Shown one piece after another: positions 1-5,031 of a stretch of DNA of 7,768 nucleotides. The notes beneath the pieces are model-generated. The model had not been told where the DNA came from and made no database searches. It was given only the letters and a program-made list of their open reading frames with translations. A program made the translations under genes and the position numbers. The stretch is from DATDAH01 sp036525535 (GTDB lineage Bacteria; Actinomycetota; Acidimicrobiia; Acidimicrobiales; DATDAH01), in the NCBI GenBank assembly GCA_036525535.1, contig DATDAH010000272.1:1-7768 (forward strand). Reading direction: 5' to 3'. Position 1 is the stretch's first letter. The number at the start of each line of letters is the position of its first letter.

Positions 1-596
1 ACCTCGTTGAACTCGCGCTCGCCGGTGATCTGCTTGATCGGACGGACCTCCACGCCGTCGGCCCCCATCGGGATCGCCAGCATGGTGATCCCCCGGCTCG
101 GGCGGGCCGAGGGATCTGTCCGGACCAGAGCGATCCCCCAGCTGGCGAAGGTGGCGTACGACGACCACACCTTCTGCCCGGTGACGACGTAGACGTCGCC
201 CCGCCGCTCGGCCTTCGTCGACAGGCCGGTGAGGTCACTGCCCGCCCCGGGCTCGCTGAAGAGCTGGCACCACACGTCCTCGGCGGTGAGGATCCGGGGC
301 AGCCAACGGTCCCGCTGCTCGTCGGTACCGTGGGCCATGAGGGTCGGCCCGACCAGGGTCAGCCCGACCCGCCCGAGGAGGTCGGGGGCATCCGCCCTCG
401 CCATCTCCTCGTGGTACGCCGCCGTCTCGCTGGGCGACGCGCCGCGACCACCGTGCTCGACCGGCCAGTGGATGCCGGCCCACCCGCCGGCGTGCAGCGC
501 CCGCTGCCACGCGCGGAGTGCTTCGGTGTCCGTCGCCGAGGGTGGCGGGTGCTCGTCCAGCCACGAGCGCAGCTCGGCCCGGAAGCGCTGGTCCAT
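1..596 (-). CDS. Acyl-CoA dehydrogenase, N-terminal two thirds (3' end beyond window)
   Basis: FAD enzyme of the acyl-CoA dehydrogenase superfamily, which introduces an alpha-beta double bond into an acyl-CoA thioester. The reading frame starts at ATG 596 and runs off the left edge without a stop; 198 complete codons are visible. The helical N-terminal domain spans roughly residues 1-105 (FRAELRSWLDEHPPP near the start, then GIHWPVEHGGRG at 41-52). The middle beta domain follows, with the family signature CQLFSEPGAGSD (110-121), VTGQKVW (138-144) and VRPIKQITGE (184-193). The C-terminal helical domain with the catalytic base lies outside the window, so chain-length or steroid specificity cannot be judged. 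It diverges from the amidohydrolase gene over 37 bases holding a palindromic operator. A GTG at 605 is an alternative start, adding three residues. No clear Shine-Dalgarno is seen. The superfamily call is firm; the substrate is unknown. Confidence 0.95.
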   Translation of the reverse strand, partial: MDQRFRAELRSWLDEHPPPSATDTEALRAWQRALHAGGWAGIHWPVEHGGRGASPSETAAYHEEMARADAPDLLGRVGLTLVGPTLMAHGTDEQRDRWLPRILTAEDVWCQLFSEPGAGSDLTGLSTKAERRGDVYVVTGQKVWSSYATFASWGIALVRTDPSARPSRGITMLAIPMGADGVEVRPIKQITGEREFNE

Positions 597-598
597 TT

Positions 599-613
599 CT
601 GACACCGTGTCAG
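599..613. promoter_or_regulatory. Perfect palindromic operator between divergent genes
   Basis: CTGACAC-C-GTGTCAG is a perfect inverted repeat with 7-base arms around one central base. It sits 3 bases upstream of the dehydrogenase ATG (596) and 21 bases upstream of the amidohydrolase GTG (634). Its left arm contains CTGACA, the likely -35 of the amidohydrolase promoter, so a bound protein should block that promoter and also lie in the dehydrogenase leader. The size and symmetry suit a TetR-family dimer, and a TetR gene lies at 1885-2541. Assigning that protein to this site is inference. Confidence 0.72.
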
Positions 614-627
614 TTTTACTGTACTTT
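599..627 (+). promoter_or_regulatory. Promoter of the amidohydrolase-TetR unit, leaderless
   Basis: CTGACA (599-604, five of six matches to TTGACA) is followed after 17 bases by TACTTT (622-627), which fits the actinobacterial TAnnnT -10 pattern. Six bases later comes the GTG at 634, so transcription would begin at or next to the start codon. No Shine-Dalgarno precedes that GTG, consistent with a leaderless mRNA. Confidence 0.55.
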
Positions 628-633
628 GGGCCC

Positions 634-1866
634 GTGCCGGAGCTCCCGAAGATCATCAGCGTGGACGACCACGTCGTCGAGCCGCCCCATGTGTGGCAGA
701 CCTGGCTCCCGGAGAAGTACCGGGACCGGGGGCCGCGGGTCGAAGACAGGCGGTGGGGGAAGTTCAAGCTGAACCCCGGCGCCCGCTACGAGATGGAAGA
801 GGACCCCGAGGGGCGCTGGGGCAGCGCCTGGTACTACGAGGACCGGCTGATCTACGTCCACAAGAAGTTCGTCGCCATCCCCCAGGAGGCGGTGACGCCG
901 GCGACGGACGGCGGCGTCGTGCTCGACCGCTCGATGATGAAGATGACCGCGGTCACCTACGACGACATGCTCGACGGCTGCTACGACCGGGACGCCCGGG
1001 TCAAGGACATGGAGCTGAACTGGGTGGACGGCTCCCTGCCCTTCCCGACCTTCCCCCGCTTCTGCGGCCAGACCTTCTACGAGGGCAACGACAAGGACCT
1101 CGGCCTGGCCTGCGTGCAGGCCTACAACGACTGGATGGTCGAGGAGTGGTGCGCGCCGTCCGGCGGGGTGAACATCCCCCTCTGCCTCATCCCGCTCTGG
1201 GACGTCGAGCTGGCCGCGGCCGAGACGCTGCGCAACGCCCAGCGGGGGGTGCGGGCCATCTGCTTCAGCGAACTGCCCCACCATCTGAAGCTGCCCACCA
1301 TCCACACCGGTGAGTGGGACCCGCTGTTCCAGGTCTGCAACGAATGGGGCGTCACCCTCGCCATGCACATCGGGTCCTCGTCCACCAACCCGTCGGCGTC
1401 ACCCGACGCCCCGGGCGGGGTCGGCGGGACGCTGGCCTTCAACAACGCGATGGCGTCGATGGCCGACTGGCTGTTCTCGGGCAAGCTCATCGAGTTCCCC
1501 AAGCTGAAGCTGGCCTACTCCGAGGCCCAGATCGGCTGGATCCCCTACGTGCTCGAGCGGGCCGACACCGTCTGGGAGCACCACGACAGCTGGCAGAAGT
1601 CGATGGAGAAGATCCCTGACCCGCCGTCGAGCTACTACTACGGGCGGATCTTCGGGTGCTTCACCGCCGATCACCACGGTTTGCAGAACCTCGACTCGGT
1701 CGGGCGGGACAACATCTGCTTCGAGACCGACTACCCCCACACCGACACCACCTGGCCCACCTCGAAGGCGTACGCCGAGAAGATCACGGCGCACCTCGAC
1801 GACGAGATGACCTACAAGGTGCTGCGGGGCAACGCCATCCGGATGCTGGAGCTGGACCGGGTCTGA
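634..1866 (+). CDS. Amidohydrolase family 2 (ACMSD-like TIM-barrel metal hydrolase/decarboxylase)
   Basis: A 410-residue protein of the amidohydrolase-2 group, whose members hydrolyse or decarboxylate cyclic and aromatic acids using one metal in a TIM barrel. The open frame extends upstream to 229, but that part is antisense to the dehydrogenase. GTG 634 gives the family-like N-terminus ISVDDHVVEP and sits 6 bases after a -10 box. Candidate metal ligands are D12/H13 and E16 near the first strand, H245 in LAMHIGSSS, and D366 in ETDYPHTD (H369 nearby). The usual DxHxH of ACMSD-type enzymes is here DDHVVE, so the first ligand pair is not the textbook one. The C-terminal LRGNAIRMLEL is typical of the family. 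It is followed 18 bases later by the TetR gene, presumably co-transcribed, and it diverges from an acyl-CoA dehydrogenase. The substrate is not deducible; a role in degrading a cyclic acid or its CoA ester is a guess from context. Confidence 0.88.
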   Translation: MPELPKIISVDDHVVEPPHVWQTWLPEKYRDRGPRVEDRRWGKFKLNPGARYEMEEDPEGRWGSAWYYEDRLIYVHKKFVAIPQEAVTPATDGGVVLDRSMMKMTAVTYDDMLDGCYDRDARVKDMELNWVDGSLPFPTFPRFCGQTFYEGNDKDLGLACVQAYNDWMVEEWCAPSGGVNIPLCLIPLWDVELAAAETLRNAQRGVRAICFSELPHHLKLPTIHTGEWDPLFQVCNEWGVTLAMHIGSSSTNPSASPDAPGGVGGTLAFNNAMASMADWLFSGKLIEFPKLKLAYSEAQIGWIPYVLERADTVWEHHDSWQKSMEKIPDPPSSYYYGRIFGCFTADHHGLQNLDSVGRDNICFETDYPHTDTTWPTSKAYAEKITAHLDDEMTYKVLRGNAIRMLELDRV

Positions 1867-1884
1867 TCGACCCGCGCTCGCACC

Positions 1885-2541
1885 GTGGCCACGCTGACGA
1901 CCGCCACCACCGCCGCGACCGGCGGCCCCCGCTCCCGCAAGGGCGAGGAGACCCGCGCCCGGCTGGTCGTCGCCGCCAAAGAGGTCTTCGAGGAGCACGG
2001 GTTCGTCGAGGCCCGGATCTCCGACATCGCCAAGCGGGCCGGCCTGTCCTCCCACGGCGCCTTCTACCACTACTTCGACTCGAAGGAGCAGGTCTTCCGG
2101 GAGGTGGCGGCGAAGCTCGACGACCTGTTGGCCGAGCCCATGGAGAGCGTGATCCTCGCCCCCGACCTCGACGCCGATCCCCGCACCCGGCTGGTCATCG
2201 CGCTCCGCCAGCACCTGGAGAGCTACCGCGAGGAGGCCCGGATCATGGGGGTCATCGAGCAGGTGGCCCGCTACGACGACGGTGTGGCCGAGGTCCGGTT
2301 CGCCCGAATCACCAAGCACCGGGAGGAGATCGCCCACTCGATCCGGCACCTCCAGCGACGAGGCGACGCGGACCCGACCATCGACCCGGTGATCGCGGCG
2401 GCGGCGCTCGGGGCGATGGCCGAGCGGTTCGCCGAGATGTGGCTCGTCCAGGGCCTGCTCGAGTGCGACGTCGACGGCGCCGCGGAGACGCTGGCGGCGC
2501 TGATGGTCAACGGCCTGAAGATCGCCGACCCACCGCCGTAG
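1885..2541 (+). CDS. TetR-family transcriptional regulator
   Basis: A 218-residue TetR-type dimeric repressor. After a low-complexity Thr/Ala-rich leader (residues 1-14), the N-terminal DNA-binding domain runs from about residue 20 to 75. It contains ISDIAKRAGLSSHGAFYHYF (45-64), the recognition helix followed by the hallmark tyrosine and FDSKEQ. The remaining helices (about 85-215) form the ligand-binding and dimer domain, which is too divergent to name a ligand. The start is GTG 1885, 18 bases after the amidohydrolase stop, with no good Shine-Dalgarno. There is no other Met before the DNA-binding domain, so the exact start is uncertain. The likely target is the palindrome at 599-613, making it an autoregulator of its own transcript and of the dehydrogenase. 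Related actinobacterial regulators often sense acyl-CoAs. The family is certain; target and effector are inferred. Confidence 0.94.
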   Translation: MATLTTATTAATGGPRSRKGEETRARLVVAAKEVFEEHGFVEARISDIAKRAGLSSHGAFYHYFDSKEQVFREVAAKLDDLLAEPMESVILAPDLDADPRTRLVIALRQHLESYREEARIMGVIEQVARYDDGVAEVRFARITKHREEIAHSIRHLQRRGDADPTIDPVIAAAALGAMAERFAEMWLVQGLLECDVDGAAETLAALMVNGLKIADPPP

Positions 2542-2547
2542 CCGGCG
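2534..2547. terminator. Short GC hairpin at a convergent gene junction
   Basis: CGCCG (2534-2538) and CGGCG (2543-2547) can pair around a TAGC loop that contains the TetR stop codon. It lies in the 7-base gap between converging stops. The stem is only five pairs and no U-tract follows, so it is a weak candidate that could be chance in GC-rich DNA. Confidence 0.22.
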
Positions 2548-2548
2548 T

Positions 2549-3478
2549 TCAGGCGAGGGCCAGGGCGACGTCGGCGGCGACCAGGTCGGCGTTGATCTGG
2601 GCTCCGGCCGACATGCCCGCGGCGGCGGCCACGACCACCTGGGCCGAGAGGTCGGCCACGTTTCCCGCCACCCAGACGCCGGGGACGTTGGTCCGCCCCG
2701 TCGGGTCGGCGTCCACGCGGGTGCCGATGCCGGGGTCCTGCTCGACGACATCGACGCCGAGCGAGGTCAGCAGCGCCGACCGGGCGACGAAGCGGGGGGC
2801 GACGGTGACGACCTGCCGGGCGACGATCTCTCCGTTGGCCAGGCGCACGCCGGTGAGCCGGCCGTCGTCGATCTCGAGGGCGGCCACGTCCGCGTCGATG
2901 ACCTCGACCCGGCGGGCCGCCAGCTCGGCTCGCTGCTCCGCGGAGGGCGGGTGGGTGTGGGTGAACAGGACGACGTCGTCGGACAGCTGACTGAACAGCA
3001 GCGCCTGGTGCGTCGCCATGGGGCCCGACGCCAGGACCCCGATCGCCTGGTCCCGCACCTCCCAACCGTGGCAGTACGGGCAGTGGATGACCTGGTCGCC
3101 CCACAGCTCCGGCACGCCGGGCACGTCCGGCAGCTCGTCCACCAGCCCGGTGGTGACCAGGAGGCGTCGAGCCGACACGGTGTCCCCACTGGCCAGCGTC
3201 AGCACGAAGGCGTCGGGGCTCTCGGCCACGACCCCGACGACCCGATCGTCGACCAGTCGGGCCCCGTAGGCCTCGACCTCGGCCCGGCCGGCCGCCAGCA
3301 GCTCGCCGGGCGGGGTGCCGTCCCGGGTGAAGAACCCGTGGACGGCGGCGGCGGGCCCGTTGCGCGGCTCGCCGGCGTCGATGACGACGACGGAGCGACG
3401 CGACCGGGCGAGGGTCAACGCCCCGCTCAGGCCGGCCGGACCACCACCGAGGACTGCGACATCACACTCGTGGACCAT
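2549..3478 (-). CDS. Thioredoxin-reductase-like FAD/NAD(P)-dependent oxidoreductase (CPYC type)
   Basis: A 309-residue two-domain flavoprotein resembling thioredoxin reductase. The FAD-binding fold opens at the N-terminus with VAVLGGGPAGLSGALTLAR (GxGxxG at 11-16). The redox pair CPYC (133-136, in HCPYCHGWE) replaces the CATC-type motif of true TrxB. The second nucleotide-binding segment is VLASGPMATHQAL (148-160). The FAD-closing motif is WVAGNVAD (269-276), with Asn where classical reductases have Asp. CPYC/HGWE proteins form a separate branch related to GliT-type dithiol oxidases and thioredoxin-like reductases, so the partner thiol is not known and it need not reduce thioredoxin. It is cytosolic with no signal peptide. 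ATG 3478 lies 6 bases after TAGGGT, indicating a leaderless transcript. It diverges from an XRE-cupin regulator and converges with the TetR gene with 7 bases between stops. The fold is sure; the substrate is unknown. Confidence 0.92.
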   Translation of the reverse strand: MVHECDVAVLGGGPAGLSGALTLARSRRSVVVIDAGEPRNGPAAAVHGFFTRDGTPPGELLAAGRAEVEAYGARLVDDRVVGVVAESPDAFVLTLASGDTVSARRLLVTTGLVDELPDVPGVPELWGDQVIHCPYCHGWEVRDQAIGVLASGPMATHQALLFSQLSDDVVLFTHTHPPSAEQRAELAARRVEVIDADVAALEIDDGRLTGVRLANGEIVARQVVTVAPRFVARSALLTSLGVDVVEQDPGIGTRVDADPTGRTNVPGVWVAGNVADLSAQVVVAAAAGMSAGAQINADLVAADVALALA

Positions 3479-3484
3479 GAGGGC

Positions 3485-3490
3485 ACCCTA
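3485..3490 (-). promoter_or_regulatory. -10 box of the flavoprotein gene, leaderless
   Basis: On the minus strand TAGGGT (3490 to 3485) is followed by six bases and then ATG 3478, the spacing expected when transcription starts on the start codon. No convincing -35 is seen 17-19 bases upstream. This box shares bases 3489-3490 with the proposed -35 of the divergent XRE-cupin promoter. Confidence 0.5.
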
Positions 3491-3517
3491 GCCAATCATT
3501 CGCAGTTCGCATAGAGT
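3489..3517 (+). promoter_or_regulatory. Promoter of the XRE-cupin regulator, leaderless
   Basis: TAGCCA (3489-3494, four of six matches to TTGACA), a 17-base spacer and TAGAGT (3512-3517) are followed by 7 bases and ATG 3525. A tandem direct repeat TTCGCA-G-TTCGCA (3499-3511) lies in the spacer, and GCCAAT occurs at 3491 and again at 3521. Either repeat could be an operator for the XRE protein. Confidence 0.5.
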
Positions 3518-3524
3518 CTTGCCA

Positions 3525-4082
3525 ATGACGCAAGACGACCTCGAAGCCGTCACCCGCCACCGGATCCGCAGCCTCCGCCTCGCTCGAGGCTGGTCGCTCG
3601 ACGAGCTCGCCGACCGGGCCCACATCGGACCGTCCACCATCAGCCGCATCGAGACCGGCCATCGCCGGATCGCCCTCGACCAGCTCGTCGCCCTCGCCCG
3701 GGCCCTCGGGACCACGGTCGACGACCTCGTCGACGACCGGTCCGAGGACGACGTCGTCATCCGGCCCACCCGCAACGTCGTGGCCGGGACGACGCACTGG
3801 CTCCTGACCCGGGCCGACGACCCCTCCGGTCGGGTGGTGATCAAGACCCGGCTCCCCGCCAAGCGCACCGGTCAGCCCCGAGTCCACCCCGGGCGCGAGT
3901 GGCTCTACGTGCTCGACGGCACCGCCCGCCTGATGCTCGGCGAGCGGGAGCACCTCGTGCAGGCCGGCGAGTCGGCCGACTTCGACACAATGGTCCCCCA
4001 CCTCATCGCCGGCCACGGCGGCCCCGTCGAGATCCTGTCGATCTTCGACCGCCACGGCGAGCAGGCCCACCTGCATCCCTGA
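3525..4082 (+). CDS. XRE-family regulator with C-terminal cupin domain
   Basis: A 185-residue two-domain transcription factor. The N-terminal helix-turn-helix of the phage-repressor (XRE) type spans about residues 10-68, with LRLARGWSLDELADRA followed by IGPSTISRIETG as the recognition helix. The C-terminal cupin barrel spans about 95-180. Its first motif, HPGREWLYVLDG, supplies H121 and E125; H159 in DFDTMVPH is a likely third metal or ligand contact. In this architecture the cupin usually senses a small molecule. ATG 3525 is preferred over the in-frame TTG 3519 because it sits at the predicted transcription start. It is divergent from the CPYC flavoprotein with overlapping promoters, so it is the obvious regulator of that gene and of itself. 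It converges with the crotonase gene, and a hairpin lies 24 bases past its stop. The effector is unknown. Confidence 0.93.
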   Translation: MTQDDLEAVTRHRIRSLRLARGWSLDELADRAHIGPSTISRIETGHRRIALDQLVALARALGTTVDDLVDDRSEDDVVIRPTRNVVAGTTHWLLTRADDPSGRVVIKTRLPAKRTGQPRVHPGREWLYVLDGTARLMLGEREHLVQAGESADFDTMVPHLIAGHGGPVEILSIFDRHGEQAHLHP

Positions 4083-4106
4083 CCCGGCCACGACCAGCCT
4101 CCGTGC

Positions 4107-4128
4107 GCGTCTGACTCAACGCAGACGC
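4107..4128. terminator. Hairpin shared by two convergent genes, possible bidirectional terminator
   Basis: GCGTCTG (4107-4113) and CAGACGC (4122-4128) form a perfect 7-base-pair stem around an 8-base loop. It lies just past the XRE-cupin stop (4080-4082) and overlaps the last codons and stop of the opposing crotonase gene, whose stop codon (4116-4118) falls in the loop. There is no U-tract on either side, so termination may be weak or not purely intrinsic. Confidence 0.42.
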
Positions 4129-4940
4129 CACTCCCGGCGCTTCTGGCCGAAGGCCTGCTGGCCGCCCTCGATGTTCTCGTACTGCGTGCCCAGGGAGACC
4201 CACGTCGACACCTGGTCCAGGGCCTGGCGACGGGAGACCTCGTGGGCCATCCAGACGGCCTTCAACGTGCCCTGGACGGCGAGCACCGGTGCCTCGGCGA
4301 TCACCTCGGCCACCCATCGAGCCCGCTCCATCAGCTCGTCGGCGGGCGCGACCTCGGAGACGAGGCCGAGCTCGTAGGCCCGCTGGGCCGACATCCGCTC
4401 GCGGGCGCCGAGCAGCTGGGTGCGCAGGGCCTCCCCGAGGGGCAGCTTCTGCATCAGGTGCACCGACTCGAAGCCGGCGACCATGCCGTAGGTGACGTGG
4501 GGGTCGAAGAACGTGGCGTGCTCCGCCGCGAGGATGATGTCGACCTCACCGAGGAGGTAGAGGGCCCCGCCGCAGGCCATGCCGTTGACGGCGGCGATGA
4601 CCGGCTTCCAGAGGTCGTTCTCCTTGGGGTTCATCTGGGCGCCGATGTCGTTGTACATGAACGGCGTCGACACCCGCCCGATCGTGAGAGGCAGCTCCTC
4701 CTTGTCGAGGTAGCCCCGCTGGATCCCCTCCTCCCGGTCGAGGCCGCTGCAGAACGCCTTCTCGCCCGCGCCGGTGACGATGACGACCCGGACGTCGTCG
4801 TTGCGGCGCAGTGACCGCCAGACCTCCTTCATCTCCAGCTGCATGGCGATGTTGAAGGCGTTGTGGACCTCGGGGCGGTTCAGCGTGACGGTGGCGATCC
4901 CGTCCTGTTCCTCGTAGAGGATCGTCTCGAAGTCGTTCAT
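4116..4940 (-). CDS. Crotonase-superfamily (enoyl-CoA hydratase/isomerase-like) protein lacking both hydratase glutamates
   Basis: A 274-residue crotonase-fold protein. The open frame extends to 5033, but ATG 4940 begins the canonical opening MNDFETILYEEQDGIATVTLNRP; the extension is untypical and overlaps the divergent gene. CoA binding and the oxyanion hole are supported by FCSGLD (63-68) and NGMACGGA (119-126). Aligned to mitochondrial enoyl-CoA hydratase, the two catalytic glutamates (E144 and E164 there) become Y128 (GGALYLL) and H148 (FFDPHVTYG). Simple hydration by the classical mechanism is therefore unlikely; isomerase, hydrolase, decarboxylase or another crotonase reaction is possible. 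The length is normal for the family. It diverges from a DUF385 gene over 91 bases. TAGTGT (4959 to 4954) could be its -10 box, giving a leader of about 7 bases. The superfamily is certain; the reaction is not. Confidence 0.93.
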   Translation of the reverse strand: MNDFETILYEEQDGIATVTLNRPEVHNAFNIAMQLEMKEVWRSLRRNDDVRVVIVTGAGEKAFCSGLDREEGIQRGYLDKEELPLTIGRVSTPFMYNDIGAQMNPKENDLWKPVIAAVNGMACGGALYLLGEVDIILAAEHATFFDPHVTYGMVAGFESVHLMQKLPLGEALRTQLLGARERMSAQRAYELGLVSEVAPADELMERARWVAEVIAEAPVLAVQGTLKAVWMAHEVSRRQALDQVSTWVSLGTQYENIEGGQQAFGQKRREWRLR

Positions 4941-4953
4941 GAGGCGAACGGTG

Positions 4954-4959
4954 ACACTA
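4954..4959 (-). promoter_or_regulatory. Possible -10 box of the crotonase gene
   Basis: TAGTGT on the minus strand fits TAnnnT and ends 13 bases before ATG 4940. No recognisable -35 is found. It overlaps TGACAC (4952-4957), a half-site identical to one arm core of the 599-613 operator, but the matching second arm is absent. Confidence 0.3.
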
Positions 4960-4962
4960 GTT

Positions 4963-5007
4963 CCGGCCCGTCGCAGCCCCGTGGGGGGCGGCGTAGGGTC
5001 GGGCCGG
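4963..5007. repeat. Nested inverted repeats in a divergent promoter region
   Basis: CCGGCCCG (4963-4970) and CGGGCCGG (5000-5007) are perfect 8-base inverted arms. Between them GCCCC (4976-4980) and GGGGC (4985-4989) can pair around GTGG. The plus-strand TAGGGT (4994-4999), a possible -10 of the DUF385 gene, abuts the right outer arm. This could be an operator or RNA structure, or chance in GC-rich DNA. Confidence 0.35.
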
Positions 5008-5018
5008 CGACAATCCCT

Positions 5019-5024
5019 GGAGGG
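5019..5024 (+). promoter_or_regulatory. Shine-Dalgarno of the DUF385 gene
   Basis: GGAGGG ends 7 bases before ATG 5032 and decides this start over the in-frame ATG at 4939. It lies inside a small inverted repeat (ATCCCT 5013-5018, AGGGAT 5021-5026), which could pair as a 5-base stem with a TGGA loop and partly hide the site. Confidence 0.65.
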
Positions 5025-5031
5025 ATCGGCC

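Noticed and set aside
229..633. Upstream in-frame extension of the amidohydrolase
   Set aside because: The extension overlaps the N-terminal coding region of the acyl-CoA dehydrogenase on the other strand and has no homology-like features. The -10 box and the family N-terminus favour GTG 634.
616..1368. 250-codon minus-strand open frame opposite the amidohydrolase
   Set aside because: Its Val/Asp/His-rich translation resembles no family and mirrors the codon pattern of the real gene.
1399..2751. Long minus-strand open frame (450 codons) across the amidohydrolase and TetR genes
   Set aside because: It is antisense to two well-supported genes and has a biased low-complexity composition. It is a shadow frame typical of GC-rich DNA.
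1656..2990. Long plus-strand open frame (444 codons) across the TetR gene and the antisense of the flavoprotein
   Set aside because: It is Arg/Gly/Pro-rich with no domain and spans two genes on opposite strands, so it is a composition artefact.
3174..3184. GACAC-G-GTGTC, a second copy resembling the 599-613 operator
   Set aside because: It lies deep inside the flavoprotein coding sequence (SGDTVSA), the outer bases are not symmetric, and there is no nearby promoter. Probably chance.
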